Source: Candidatus Poribacteria bacterium
GTDB lineage: Bacteria; Poribacteria; WGA-4E; WGA-3G
NCBI GenBank assembly: GCA_022821965.1
Contig: JAJECN010000042.1
Location: forward strand, 1 to 64,000
Length of the DNA stretch: 64,000 bases
Direction: 5' to 3'
The notes under the pieces: generated by a model
Told to the model about the DNA's origin: nothing
The model's database searches: none
The model's input: only the letters and a program-made list of their open reading frames with translations
Made by a program: the position numbers and the translations under genes
Part shown: piece after piece, positions 51,973 to 61,649 of the stretch
Layout: each line of letters starts with the position of its first letter
Numbering within the stretch: position 1 is the stretch's first letter

Positions 51973-54033
51973 CTACCGTCCGCGACCTCCGCCACCGGTC
52001 ATTCGACGCATCGTGGAAGCGGGATTTTGCATCATGCGTCGCCAATTTTCACTACGGCCACCACCGCCACCAGGTGCAAAACCACCTATAGCGACGACCT
52101 CTCCTTCAGCAAGCCCAGAGATAACCTCGATTTTGTCGAAACTACTGACACCGGTCACGATAACTTGCGGGCGACCAGGTTGACCGTCTTCACCAACAAT
52201 CCGCACCATCTTCCTGCCTCGCATGTCAAGGACTGCCTCAGGTGGAAGGGTGAGAATATCTATTTTGTTGACAGCTGAGATTTGAACAGTAGCGTTCATG
52301 CCGGGTTTGAGGAACGGTATCTTTGCATCTTCAGTCTCTGCCGGTTCGGGTTGTGCGGGTGCTTCCTCAAAAAATCCGCCGAAAAGTCCGCCCCAATCGT
52401 CTTCTTCATCAGCCTCCTCTGTTTTCGCAACAGACGTTTCTTCCGATGGCTGCGCGGGTGCTGGGTCCGGTGCAGGGGTTGGTGTTTGCGCAGCACCGTC
52501 ATTTTCCGCTTGGCGTTGCTCGCGCATTGCCCGGAAACGTGCGCGCTGTTCATCCGTCATATTCGCCATATCGCCACGGAACCCGCCGCCCTGTCCTCTT
52601 CCACCCCCACGTCCGAAGCCTTGAGGTGATTGGGTAGCCTTGACGTTTTTCAACTCGGAGGTTACTTCAAAAGTCGTCACGTTCTGAATTGCTTGTCCCA
52701 GAGGAGCGATCTTCAAAACTTCCCCCTGAAACGGCGTATCGGGATAGGCTTCGACTGTGATGGTCACCGGTTGTCCTATCTCGACCTTGCCGATGTCGGT
52801 TTCATCAACCTCTGTTACGACATAGACAGTGTCAAGGTCTGCCATCGTGACAAGCGTCTGTCCTTCTTCTGAGGCGATTGAGGAGAGGCGTGAAGTAATC
52901 ACCTGTCCTTCTTCAACCAGTTTTTCAAGGATCGTTCCAGAGATGGGTGCCTTGATGGTCGTATCGTTATACTCAATTTGACGGAGTTCCAGCTGCGTTT
53001 CACTGCGTTTGACCGATGAGCGTGCAGTCTCCAGATCGCGCTCCCTACGCTCAATCTGTTTTTGATTTGCCATCGTGAGTTTTAAAGACTCTTCAGCCTG
53101 TACAATCCGTTGCTTCTGAAGTTCAATATCCATATCCCGCGTGGCTTCAGCCTCAACCCGTTCTCTGGCGACTTCATGGTTAAATTCTGCCTTCCTAATA
53201 TCGGCTTGTCCTAATTCAAGTTCAGCCTCAGTGGCGGGTTTTTCAACCAATTTCAGATTTTCTTCAGCAGATCGATGCCGCGCCTGTGCCGATTTAAGTT
53301 GTGCTTGTGAAGACTCTAATGCCGCTTGTGAAATGAGTTCTTTGTCGTAAAGTTTCTTATTTCTCTCATGTTCTGCCGTTACTAACTCTAAGTTTGCCTC
53401 TTCCTGCTCCAAGGAGTTTTTCGCGCGCTGCCTATTCTCCTCTCGGACCTCATCAGAAGTTAGCAGTTTATACCGAATGTTGGCAATTTTAAGACTGTTT
53501 TCAGCGTCTAACACACCGCGTGCATTCGCTATCTTTTCAAGACGGATCTGCTCCTTGAGTTGAACGAGTCGCTGCTCAGCTTCAGCGAGAGACTCCTGCC
53601 CTTGACGAATTTGGATTGCCGACTGCTCTCTTTGGAGTTGGATGTCAATCTCCGCCTGCTGTAGGCGTGCTTCCGCGGATTTCAAATCGGCTTCAGCCTG
53701 TTCCAAACTAATCTGCACGTAGGTCGTTTCAATAACCGCAATGATTTCATCCTTCTCAACATAATCACCAGCATCAACCCTGAGTTCCAAGATTTTCCCA
53801 CTGGCTTTGGAGCTGACCTTGACGATATTCAAGGGTTTGATAGTACCCGTTGCATCGATTGTTACAGCGATGTCGCCTCGCGCTACCGTTGCCGTTTTTA
53901 TGTCGGGTGCTTCAGCACTGTCTTTTCCGCCTGTTCCGGTAAATACGATGCGCCCTACAGCGACCGCAGCCACTACCAGTAGCACCACACCGACAATCGC
54001 AATAATTTTCCACTTCCCTAATTTTCCTATCAT
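51973..54033 (-). CDS. HlyD-type periplasmic adaptor with long coiled coil
   Basis: 686 residues from the ATG at 54033 (AGGAGGGG upstream). A single N-terminal anchor (about 9-28) leads to a lipoyl-like half ('VSSKASGKILELRVDAGDYVEKDEIIAVIE'), a long Glu/Gln/Arg-rich coiled coil at about 105-370, the second lipoyl half and beta-barrel ('VYVVTEVDETDIGKVEIGQPVTITVEAYPDTPFQGEV'). An insert rich in Gly, Arg, Pro and acidic residues follows (about 475-575), then the membrane-proximal domain. The C-terminus is a Gly/Arg/Met tail. Paired with the MacB-like permease it forms an export system. Confidence 0.9.
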   Translation of the reverse strand: MIGKLGKWKIIAIVGVVLLVVAAVAVGRIVFTGTGGKDSAEAPDIKTATVARGDIAVTIDATGTIKPLNIVKVSSKASGKILELRVDAGDYVEKDEIIAVIETTYVQISLEQAEADLKSAEARLQQAEIDIQLQREQSAIQIRQGQESLAEAEQRLVQLKEQIRLEKIANARGVLDAENSLKIANIRYKLLTSDEVREENRQRAKNSLEQEEANLELVTAEHERNKKLYDKELISQAALESSQAQLKSAQARHRSAEENLKLVEKPATEAELELGQADIRKAEFNHEVARERVEAEATRDMDIELQKQRIVQAEESLKLTMANQKQIERRERDLETARSSVKRSETQLELRQIEYNDTTIKAPISGTILEKLVEEGQVITSRLSSIASEEGQTLVTMADLDTVYVVTEVDETDIGKVEIGQPVTITVEAYPDTPFQGEVLKIAPLGQAIQNVTTFEVTSELKNVKATQSPQGFGRGGGRGQGGGFRGDMANMTDEQRARFRAMREQRQAENDGAAQTPTPAPDPAPAQPSEETSVAKTEEADEEDDWGGLFGGFFEEAPAQPEPAETEDAKIPFLKPGMNATVQISAVNKIDILTLPPEAVLDMRGRKMVRIVGEDGQPGRPQVIVTGVSSFDKIEVISGLAEGEVVAIGGFAPGGGGGRSENWRRMMQNPASTMRRMTGGGGRGR

Positions 54034-54154
54034 GGATCCCCCTCCTGATCTTATTAAAATAGTATGCCCTTTCGTGCCACCCTCATTCATGTGAAAGTGT
54101 TTAAGTTAGTCAGATCTGAAAGAGAAAAGTTCGGATTTCTGCTGCATTTGACTG

Positions 54155-55168
54155 CTACAACTGGGGCATATTGACAGCACTATCCCTGCGTTCGTGCATA
54201 TTCTTTTCCATGGATTCAGGATAACGATCCGGTAGATGTGAAACTTCGTTGAGTTTTTGGAGAGCGTCACCTTCAAGTCGCCACCTTGCTGCGCCGACGT
54301 TATCGCGCAAATGCTCCGCATGTCTTGCGCCGACAATCACTGAAGTCATTGCACGTTGTTCAAGCACCCAACGGAGCGCAACTTGTGCCGGACTCTGTCC
54401 AAGTTCATGGGAAACATCAAGGAGTGTCTGCAACGTTTCATCGGCGTTGTCCGCAAAATAGCGTTCAGGATATGCCCATCCCTCTTCGGATCGTGTTCCA
54501 CCTTGTGTGCGTTCACCGGGCTTGTACTTACCAGAAAGGAATCCACCCGCTAACGGGCTCCATACGACGACACCTAACCCTTTAAGTTCGCAGAGCGGCA
54601 CGATCTCCTGTTCTATATCCCGCACAACGAGACTATATTGCGGTTGATAGCACGCAAACCGCGTCCAATTGTTCGTATCGCTGAGCCACAATGCTTCGGA
54701 CAATCGCCACGCTTGGTAGTTACTACATGCCGTATAGCGGACTTTCCCTTGACGGACGAGATCGTCCAATGCTTGAAGCATCTCCTCTAATGGGGTTTGC
54801 GAATCAACGTGGTGAATATAGTAAATGTCTACGTAATCCATCTGGAGGCGTTGAAGGCTATCGTCAATCGCCTGCATAATATGGACGCGGGACATCCCAG
54901 AATCGTTGGGACCGGTGCCCATCGGATTGAAAAATTTGGTTGCGACAACCGCATCGCGTCGCCTACCTTTGAGTGCCTTCCCAAGCAGAACTTCGGATTC
55001 GCCATCACCATAAGAATTGGCAGTATCAAAAAAATTAACACCCGCGTCCAAAGCGAGATCTACCATACGGTTCGCCTCTGCTTCGTCGGCACCGTGCCCA
55101 AAGGTCATCGTGCCTAAACAGATTTCAGACACTTTAAGTCCACTCTTTCCCAGTCGTCTATATTCCAC
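54155..55168 (-). CDS. Aldo/keto reductase
   Basis: 337 residues. Starts with GTG at 55168, which has GGAGG 7 bases upstream. Catalytic Asp and Tyr lie in 'FFDTANSYGDGESEVLLG', Lys in 'VVATKFF' and His in 'IYYIHHVD'. The C-terminal NADP-binding part ('RAMTSVIVGARHAEHLRDN') matches the AKR fold of the YghZ/AKR14 kind. It reduces a carbonyl compound; the substrate is unknown. Its leader borders the dispersed repeat at 55185-55340. Confidence 0.9.
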   Translation of the reverse strand: MEYRRLGKSGLKVSEICLGTMTFGHGADEAEANRMVDLALDAGVNFFDTANSYGDGESEVLLGKALKGRRRDAVVATKFFNPMGTGPNDSGMSRVHIMQAIDDSLQRLQMDYVDIYYIHHVDSQTPLEEMLQALDDLVRQGKVRYTACSNYQAWRLSEALWLSDTNNWTRFACYQPQYSLVVRDIEQEIVPLCELKGLGVVVWSPLAGGFLSGKYKPGERTQGGTRSEEGWAYPERYFADNADETLQTLLDVSHELGQSPAQVALRWVLEQRAMTSVIVGARHAEHLRDNVGAARWRLEGDALQKLNEVSHLPDRYPESMEKNMHERRDSAVNMPQL

Positions 55169-55184
55169 GCTTTTTCCTCCGTTT

Positions 55185-55340
55185 TAACCCAAGTTGCTAC
55201 TAACGAGTTTTTGAACATTTTAAGAAGATTCTTCAGGTGTTTCCCTACCTCGTAGGGGTAATATATCTATAGAAACAGCGTCCCTAAGCAACTGCACCCT
55301 GTAGGGGTGCTATGTCTATGCATACGTGGCAACTTGCGTC
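55185..55340. repeat. Dispersed inverted-repeat element, copy B, uninterrupted
   Basis: Aligns with 13507-13790 from TAACCCAAGTTGC to GTGGCAACTT, without the 114-base segment present there; at the junction it reads CCCTGTAGGGGTGC. A further small deletion of about 8 bases lies near 55266. Outer arms pair less well than in copy A. Confidence 0.7.
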
Positions 55341-55351
55341 GTTTTAGTAGG

Positions 55352-57070
55352 CTAAATGTTTCCGAGTGGCTTTGCCTTTTCAGCAACTTCCAAAATACTA
55401 TCTAATACTTGGGTGACTTCAGGATCAATCTGGTCTGCTGGTACATACTGGACTAAAGTGTGATAATTTGTTTTTTGCATGAGGTTTGGTAATTCTAATT
55501 TGTTAAAAAAAGAGGTAAACAGTGGTTCAAGAAAGTCAGTACTTACCTTTGTATCCGGGGACCACGGTGACCCCTTACCAAGCGTCCTAAGCGCGTCCTC
55601 AATTTCCGTAATTGTATCCTGCATTATAGGTAACCATACAGACACCTTATTCCCCGCAAATAGAGGACCAACAGCTTGCTCTTCTGCCTCTGATCGTGCC
55701 CAGTCAATAAGAATTTCTTTACTAGATACAATGTAATTCTCAATTTCGCACCGTTTCCAAGCATATTCGACTAATTCGGGACGCGCCTGAAGTTCATCTG
55801 AAATTCGATCGAAGAGACAGAACCCAACAAGATCAGCCTTCGCTTCTTTCAATCCATAAAAACGATCACGGGCCCTTGTCGGTTGATTAGCAACGTAGTC
55901 TGTATAAGGACGCTCCAATACAGACGCAGCAGGGTGAGAAAGCTTCTCTGCAAATGCACGCAAGATTGCAAGATCCGTTGAACCTTCAAGATAGAGGACC
56001 CAGCCCCTTTGCTGCGCCTGATAATACTGCTCAAAACCGATTGTCCTGAGCGATTTTAATAACTGGCTACCCCGATCATTAATTCGATGGGGTGTGCCAA
56101 GAAAGGCAATAACAACATCACGGTCTGCTGCCTCGTTTAGAATAACCTCAGAATGGCTGGCAGCAACGATTTGACTACCATGTTCAGTTGCTGAATCCGT
56201 AAGCATCTGGTAAATCTGCCGCTGTCGAAGAATCTCAAGATGGGCATCTGGTTCATCAAGTAGAAGAACTGATCCGGGATGTGCAGCGATATAGGCGAGC
56301 AGCAGTAAGGTTTGTTGCAAGCCACGCCCTGATGAGGAGAGGTCTAACGAAATCCCAGACGTGTCACGATAGGTCATTGCGATCTCACCACGCTCCAGAA
56401 TGTAATCCGGCTTATCAAGTTGCACACCGAACAATTCGTCAATCTGCTCACAGAGTTCCTGCCATTTTTGGGCATCCTGTGAAATCTGATAGCAGAGATT
56501 ACGCAAAACCTCTGCTGTCCGTCCCTCTCCGATTCGGACATTGATCGCCCCGGGGTCAAGTCGTGTTTCATTGGAAGCAAGTCCAGACATTGCGGGAAGG
56601 AAGGCAACAGAAAGGTTCTCTGCCTCGTCAGGAATAGGCATCCGATTAGACACTTTTCCATCCTGTTCCGATGTTCTCAATGGGCGGCAGTAAAAAGATT
56701 CCTGATTGGCATAATCAAATTCCAAACCACACTTCCATGCCCTGCGATCTGTAACGCCTTCAACGATAATATCTATCCGAACATTTTGCGGATCACGAAC
56801 TTGTAAATCTCGCCAGAGCAATCGTGCACTCGGCACAGGAACGGAAATGAGATCAAGTCGGTTAATAGCAACACCCGGACGCTTTTCAGGGTTTGTGCTT
56901 CCTTTGCGGTTCTCATTCCACCGCTTGAGTCCTATCTCCCACAAAGCGAGTGCTTGTAACGCTGTCGTCTTACCGGAGTTATTTGGACCGATGAAGACAA
57001 CAGGATTCCCCAATTCAATCTCAACTTTGCCAAAGTTTTTGAAATTACGACAGATTAGTTTCGTTAACAT
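55352..57070 (-). CDS. AAA ATPase with C-terminal TOPRIM/DUF4435-like domain
   Basis: 572 residues. The ATPase half has Walker A GPNNSGKT (28-35), a signature-like 'LSSSGRGLQQTLLLLA', Walker B 'VLLLDEPDAHLE' and H-loop 'IVAASHSEVIL', all intact. From about 350 a second domain starts with 'GWVLYLEGSTDLAILRAFAEKL' (TOPRIM-like Glu), then 'ADLVGFCLFDRISDE' (acidic site) and 'WKRCEIENYIVSSKEILI', a pattern of DUF4435/TOPRIM effectors. This is the composition of OLD-family nucleases and, if split, of the PARIS proteins AriA and AriB. Anti-phage function is inference. The ATG at 57070 has no clear SD. Confidence 0.8.
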   Translation of the reverse strand: MLTKLICRNFKNFGKVEIELGNPVVFIGPNNSGKTTALQALALWEIGLKRWNENRKGSTNPEKRPGVAINRLDLISVPVPSARLLWRDLQVRDPQNVRIDIIVEGVTDRRAWKCGLEFDYANQESFYCRPLRTSEQDGKVSNRMPIPDEAENLSVAFLPAMSGLASNETRLDPGAINVRIGEGRTAEVLRNLCYQISQDAQKWQELCEQIDELFGVQLDKPDYILERGEIAMTYRDTSGISLDLSSSGRGLQQTLLLLAYIAAHPGSVLLLDEPDAHLEILRQRQIYQMLTDSATEHGSQIVAASHSEVILNEAADRDVVIAFLGTPHRINDRGSQLLKSLRTIGFEQYYQAQQRGWVLYLEGSTDLAILRAFAEKLSHPAASVLERPYTDYVANQPTRARDRFYGLKEAKADLVGFCLFDRISDELQARPELVEYAWKRCEIENYIVSSKEILIDWARSEAEEQAVGPLFAGNKVSVWLPIMQDTITEIEDALRTLGKGSPWSPDTKVSTDFLEPLFTSFFNKLELPNLMQKTNYHTLVQYVPADQIDPEVTQVLDSILEVAEKAKPLGNI

Positions 57071-57096
57071 TTTTGCTTCAAAGGAATGCTATGGTA

Positions 57097-57392
57097 ACGT
57101 GAGTTCGATAATAAAAACCTGAGGCAATGTAGGTTGGGTTGAACGGATCACCTCAGAACGCTTGTCCATCAAAAAACACTACTTGCCCTGGACAACTAAC
57201 AGTATCAAGATACCGAGTGAAACCCAACGATTTTCCGATAAGGTTTCGCGTATGACGTTGGGTTTCACTATGTTTTTCGGACATAAGCGGACATATTCGA
57301 TTTGACTCGTCTTTGAGGGACGACATCGAATTTTTTATCCCCGTTCAACCCAACCTACGGTGATACTTAAATCTTTTATCGAATTCACGTTA
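57097..57392. mobile_element. Compound miniature inverted-repeat element
   Basis: Outer arms TAACGTGAGTTCGATAA (57097-57113) and TTATCGAATTCACGTTA (57376-57392) pair at 16 of 17 bases. Inner arms at 57129-57146 and 57341-57358 pair perfectly over 18 bases (GTAGGTTGGGTTGAACGG). A third pair, AGTGAAACCCAACG (57216-57229) with CGTTGGGTTTCACT (57256-57269), sits in the centre. No coding frame is present. Confidence 0.7.
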
Positions 57393-57421
57393 TGGTAAAC
57401 CTATAATTAGTTCAACATTGC

Positions 57422-57448
57422 GAGGCGAGGTTCCAAACCTCGCCAGCG
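57422..57448. repeat. GGCGAGGTT hairpin repeat
   Basis: GGCGAGGTT-cca-AACCTCGCC (57424-57444) with flanking GA and AGC shared with the hairpin at 4906-4926. The remaining gap to 57505 has nothing else that I can support. Confidence 0.5.
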
Positions 57449-57505
57449 AAGGTGAGGAGCCTGCTCGTCGAATAACCGTCCATACATTCCAGATTTCAAC
57501 TACTC

Positions 57506-58552
57506 TTACATAACAGGGACAGTCTCGCCTTCCGAACGGAGTCCCGCCTCGTAGACCTTCATCACTTCCAGTGCAAACTCAAGCGACCCTTGCTCTGCCG
57601 ATTTGCCCTCCAGGATGCAATCACAGAAATATCGCATCTCTTGATAGAACCCTTGCACAAAAAGCCCTTTGTTCTCAAGCGTGCCGAGACTATATTGCGG
57701 TTCCCAGACGATGGCACCGCTATCAAAGCCTTCAGGCACATAACTGGTACTACCGCTATAATTGAAAGGCATGCCGCGTTGTAGCAGCACACGGTTATTG
57801 TTCCGAATTTCGGCGTGGCACCCATCTCCGAAGAATTGATACAGTTCGGAAGGCTGTCCGTGCCTGGCACCATCCGCCAAATGAAAGTTTCCGAGTGCCC
57901 CGCTTTCGTATTCCAAGATGCACGCGCCACCGCCCCGCTGCCCTCGGCGAACGGTCACAGCGGAAACCTTCCCGCCGACAGCCACAAACAACGACAATGG
58001 ATGACACCCGTTTTGGAGCCAATTCGTATGCTCTTTCTCACGCAGCACACGCTTTCCATCGCTCGGTATCTGCATCGGGTAGACCCCTAAAATACTTCGC
58101 AAGGGACCGTATTCGTCAGTTGCGAAAATCTCAATAATCTTCTGTGTAGCGGGCATGAACGCCTTTTTAAATCCGACAACAACGACGCGATCCTTCCGGT
58201 GCTGAATCATTTCCCTAACTTCATCAGCGAACATCCCCGGTGGCTTTTCCATCCAGACATGCATCCCCGCATCCAGTGCTTCGCAAGCCAATTCGGGATG
58301 AAGACGCGGCGGCGCGCAGAGAAAGATAGCATCCAATTCTTCGTTGCGAAACATCTCCGCCATACTCGGATAACACGCCTTAACAGCGTATTGCTCGGCA
58401 GTGATACGGGCACGGTCGATATCAAGATCGCACAACGCCTTAAGCCGAATCGGGAGAAACGTCAGTGTCGGTAAAATATTGCGATAACTGTGTGAACCCA
58501 CCCCAACGACAGCAACATTTAGCCGCTTCTCAAACTCTCTTTGATAACTCAT
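57506..58552 (-). CDS. Gfo/Idh/MocA family oxidoreductase
   Basis: 348 residues. The Rossmann motif is '[18 protein letters not shown]'; the conserved EKP is in '[15 protein letters not shown]'; the catalytic region is '[19 protein letters not shown]', with the His of the usual D..xH motif. It lies alone on its transcript with an S10 peptidase gene upstream. Sugar or polyol oxidation is expected from the family; the substrate is unknown. The ATG at 58552 has no clear SD. Confidence 0.9.
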   Translation of the reverse strand: MSYQREFEKRLNVAVVGVGSHSYRNILPTLTFLPIRLKALCDLDIDRARITAEQYAVKACYPSMAEMFRNEELDAIFLCAPPRLHPELACEALDAGMHVWMEKPPGMFADEVREMIQHRKDRVVVVGFKKAFMPATQKIIEIFATDEYGPLRSILGVYPMQIPSDGKRVLREKEHTNWLQNGCHPLSLFVAVGGKVSAVTVRRGQRGGGACILEYESGALGNFHLADGARHGQPSELYQFFGDGCHAEIRNNNRVLLQRGMPFNYSGSTSYVPEGFDSGAIVWEPQYSLGTLENKGLFVQGFYQEMRYFCDCILEGKSAEQGSLEFALEVMKVYEAGLRSEGETVPVM

Positions 58553-58653
58553 ATTTTTAACTTACCTTGCGGTTTGGTCAGGTAAACTGGGGATTCGATG
58601 TTCCTTCTTTGGGACACTTCGCAACTTTGAAACTTCCGTCTAAGGCATAGGGG

Positions 58654-60132
58654 TTACGAAAGCACATCGTCAAGGAACGCGTCCAAATCGTCTTTCATTT
58701 TTTCCAATTCCGCTTGGTCAATGTACATCATGTGCCCCGCCTGATAGTAAGCCATCGTGATGTTATCCTGTAAGGATTCATCAAGTCCGAGGTGACTGAA
58801 AGTATACTCCGATGCCAGAAACGGTGTTGCTAAGTCGTAATAGCCGTTTGCGACAAAAACCTTCAGAGCAGGATTGACAGTCATCGCCTGGCGAAGTGTG
58901 TCGGCAACGTTGACGTATTCGTTTTGATGGTCGCTGTAGTCCCACGGATGAACACGCCGACTTAAAATCTCATAAGGTAAATCGGATTCAAATTCAAGTT
59001 CGCCGCGAACGTAATTGTTGAGCGCAGCAGTATATGCACCTTGCACCACAGCGGAACTCGGATCATACTCATAATTTTCACCTGCGGAATCGCGGTCAAT
59101 TCCCTTGTAACGGCTATCGAAACGTCCAACTGTGCGTCCCTCATCTCGGAGCAGCTCCTTGCAGAATCGCGCAATATTAATCCGCAAGTCCGTCCGTTCA
59201 AGGTATTCCGATGTCAGTCCGGTATATTTTGCGAGTTGTTGAACGATGTTCGCACGTTGATCGGCGGTTATATCACTCCCCTGCATCAAGGCAATGGTGT
59301 AATCACCAGTCGCGAACGCTCTTACTTCGTCCATGAACGCCTCAAATTCGGTATCAATTCCGTCTAATCTGTCATGATAAAGTGCAGTCGCTGCATAAGT
59401 CGGTAGGTAGAGGATATAGGGAAGATCGTTGCCCGGTGCAAACCGAATCGTCTGAAAGTTAAGCACAACCGAAACCAGCATAATGGCATTGAGGTAAGTA
59501 CCGTGCCGTCCCTGAAGATACCCCGCAAGTCCGCTTGCCCGCGTTGTTCCATAACTTTCACCGATGAGGAGTTTAGGGGACCCCCAACGTTTGTAGCGTC
59601 CCAAATAGAGCAGGATAAAATCACCAACCGATTCAATATCCCTTTTGAACCCGTGGAATTGCTTTGCCTCTTCACCGGGAACCGCTCTGCTGAATCCAGT
59701 ACTGACGGGATCGATAAAGACGAGATCGGTTTTGTCCAAAATAGAACATTCATTATTGGTTAGCGCATAAGGCGGTTGCGGCAATTCGCCATCTTCATCA
59801 GGTTTGACACACCGAGGTCCGAGGACACCCAGATGTAGCCACACTGAGGACGACCCAGGACCACCGTTAAAGGAGAACGTTATCGGACGTTTAGACGCAT
59901 CTTCCACATCGTCACGCGTATAGGCGATAAAGAAAACAGAGGCTTTCGGTTTTTCCCCTTCCTTGTCGATCTCCTCTTTCAGAACAAGCGTCCCTGTTGT
60001 CGCCGTATAGCGAATCTCTTCGCCATTAATCGTAGCGGTGTGGTGTGTAACTGAGATCTTATCTTCAGGTATCTCGGGTTTTTTTTCCTCATCTTTCGTC
60101 TCTTCAGACTCTTTTTTCTCTTCTTGACTCAT
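58654..60132 (-). CDS. Peptidase S10 (serine carboxypeptidase-like)
   Basis: 492 residues from the ATG at 60132 (GGGAG upstream); a frame extended to 60309 has no SD. A charged Glu/Lys-rich start is followed by the S10 fold: oxyanion segment 'FSFNGGPGSSSVWLH', nucleophile Ser in 'LIGESYGTTR', Asp in 'VANGYYDLATPF' and His in 'YYQAGHMMY', so the triad is complete. It removes C-terminal residues from peptides. No signal peptide precedes this start, so it may be cytosolic, which is unusual for the family; export by another route is not excluded. Confidence 0.9.
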   Translation of the reverse strand: MSQEEKKESEETKDEEKKPEIPEDKISVTHHTATINGEEIRYTATTGTLVLKEEIDKEGEKPKASVFFIAYTRDDVEDASKRPITFSFNGGPGSSSVWLHLGVLGPRCVKPDEDGELPQPPYALTNNECSILDKTDLVFIDPVSTGFSRAVPGEEAKQFHGFKRDIESVGDFILLYLGRYKRWGSPKLLIGESYGTTRASGLAGYLQGRHGTYLNAIMLVSVVLNFQTIRFAPGNDLPYILYLPTYAATALYHDRLDGIDTEFEAFMDEVRAFATGDYTIALMQGSDITADQRANIVQQLAKYTGLTSEYLERTDLRINIARFCKELLRDEGRTVGRFDSRYKGIDRDSAGENYEYDPSSAVVQGAYTAALNNYVRGELEFESDLPYEILSRRVHPWDYSDHQNEYVNVADTLRQAMTVNPALKVFVANGYYDLATPFLASEYTFSHLGLDESLQDNITMAYYQAGHMMYIDQAELEKMKDDLDAFLDDVLS

Positions 60133-60193
60133 ACTGAACTCCCTCTCTGATTTTTTGATTGGCAAGACTTGGATACATTGCCTTATTGAACGC

Positions 60194-60202
60194 ATTATAG
60201 CA
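60194..60202 (-). promoter_or_regulatory. Extended -10 promoter for the S10 peptidase gene
   Basis: On the minus strand TGCTATAAT, an ideal extended -10 box. The leader to the ATG at 60132 would be about 55 bases. Confidence 0.5.
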
Positions 60203-60324
60203 TATTTCGCAAAAACAGGTATCATAAAAATCATATCTTCTGCAGGAGCGATCTCATACACTGTCGCCCCGCTGATACTTACATTTGCGGACAGACTGCA
60301 GTTTCTCATCGGGAGAATATATTA

Positions 60325-60505
60325 AAGTCCCCCTGATAAGGGGGGTTTAGGGGGTTTCCACAACACAAAATCCGCGCAATCCGTGTCATCCGCGACAATC
60401 CGCGATTCAGACAAGAACATAAACATACCGCTTTTACAAGGTTGTATTTCTTCATCAACATCCATCCCGTAAATCCTATAAACCTGCAATCCTGATTCTG
60501 ACAAA
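60325..60505. repeat. Cluster of three dispersed-repeat types in a divergent gap
   Basis: A palindrome CCCCC-tgataa-GGGGGG (60329-60345) followed by TTTAGGGGG; then ATCCGCG-type units ending GATTCAGACAAG (60368-60416); then AATCCT-type units ending GATTCTGACAAAG (60470-60505). A related AATCCT...GATTCAGACAAGG stretch is at 62238-62281. The gap 60133-60577 otherwise holds only promoters. Confidence 0.5.
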
Positions 60506-60529
60506 GACCAACTCCTTACCCTAAAATAT

Positions 60530-60557
60530 TTGACATAATCTCAAAATGTGCTAAACT
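60530..60557 (+). promoter_or_regulatory. Promoter for the + strand Gfo/Idh/MocA gene
   Basis: TTGACA (60530-60535), 16 bases, TAAACT (60552-60557, 4 of 6). A transcript would start near 60564, with a short leader holding AAGGAG before the ATG at 60578. Confidence 0.55.
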
Positions 60558-60577
60558 CTATACAAAGGAGAAATACA

Positions 60578-61633
60578 ATGCAAAAACCGATTCGCTTAGG
60601 ACTAATTGGCTGTGGCGGAATTGTACAAATCACACACGCCCGCGCCTATCGTGCCATCACAGACACCGTTCAGGTGACTGCCCTCGCAGATGTCGTTCCC
60701 GATAATCTGGAAAAGATCGGCGACCAGTTCAACGTCCCTACAGAAAACCGATACACAGACTACCGAGAGATGTTGGAAAACGCGGCACTTGATGTCGTGA
60801 CGATTGCCACACCACATTCACTTCACGCCGAACAGGTCATCGAAGCCGCGAACGCAGGCGTGGCAGTTATCTCCGAAAAACCGATGGCAACAACGCTGGA
60901 AGAAGCGGATACTATTCTGGAAGCAGTCCGCCGCAACGGCGTGCCTTACACGGTGGTACATAACTATATCTTCACTGCTGGGATGCGGGCAGCGATGACG
61001 GAACTGGATGCCCTCGGTGAATCCCATTTCGGACGGAGTGCTGGGATGGGATTGAAACCTGCTGACTTCTCAGCGGATCACCCTACGCCTGCATTCGCAT
61101 GGCGCGCCAGCAAAGCGAAAGGTGGTGGTTGTATCATCGACACGAGTTACCATGAAATCTACTCCGTCTGTACACTGATGCGATCCCCCGTGCGTTATGT
61201 TGAAGCACGGGTACAAACACTACGGCTTGACATTGACGTTGACGACATCGCCATGCTGTTATGTGAACACGAAAATGGTGCTGTCACGACGGTTTCAGGC
61301 GCGTGGTGTGTGCCCGGTACGGATTCCGGCTGGTGTGAGATGCACGCTGAGCACGGTTCTCTACGGGTCAATCATCGCCACAACGTGGCAAATGCGCTCC
61401 GTCGTTTCACGAGGGCAGATGGGTGGCAACAGTTGGAACTCTCTGAATTTGACGAAGCCGAGCAGCAGGACGCGAGTGGACATGCCCGCTATTTCAAGGA
61501 GACCTTCAATGCGCTTGCGGCAGAGACAGCACTGCCAGTGCCTGCAGAGAAGGCGTATCACAATCTTGCGATTATTGAAGCAGCACGTAAAGCAACAACG
61601 GAACGTCGCGCCATTGAAATTCCACCACCATAG
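60578..61633 (+). CDS. Gfo/Idh/MocA family oxidoreductase
   Basis: 351 residues from the ATG at 60578 (AAGGAG 7 bases upstream). Rossmann motif 'LGLIGCGGIVQITHARAY', EKP in 'AVISEKPMATTLEEAD', and the catalytic His region 'KGGGCIIDTSYHEIYSVCTL' (D..xH pattern). C-terminal beta-sheet domain is complete. It is followed by a small secreted protein 16 bases later, likely on the same transcript. Substrate unknown. Confidence 0.9.
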   Translation: MQKPIRLGLIGCGGIVQITHARAYRAITDTVQVTALADVVPDNLEKIGDQFNVPTENRYTDYREMLENAALDVVTIATPHSLHAEQVIEAANAGVAVISEKPMATTLEEADTILEAVRRNGVPYTVVHNYIFTAGMRAAMTELDALGESHFGRSAGMGLKPADFSADHPTPAFAWRASKAKGGGCIIDTSYHEIYSVCTLMRSPVRYVEARVQTLRLDIDVDDIAMLLCEHENGAVTTVSGAWCVPGTDSGWCEMHAEHGSLRVNHRHNVANALRRFTRADGWQQLELSEFDEAEQQDASGHARYFKETFNALAAETALPVPAEKAYHNLAIIEAARKATTERRAIEIPPP

Positions 61634-61649
61634 GAACAGAGGAGTTGAG

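Noticed and set aside
61197-61649. N-terminal extension of the small exported protein
   Set aside because: Overlaps the oxidoreductase gene in another frame; a strong SD and signal peptide fix the start at 61650.
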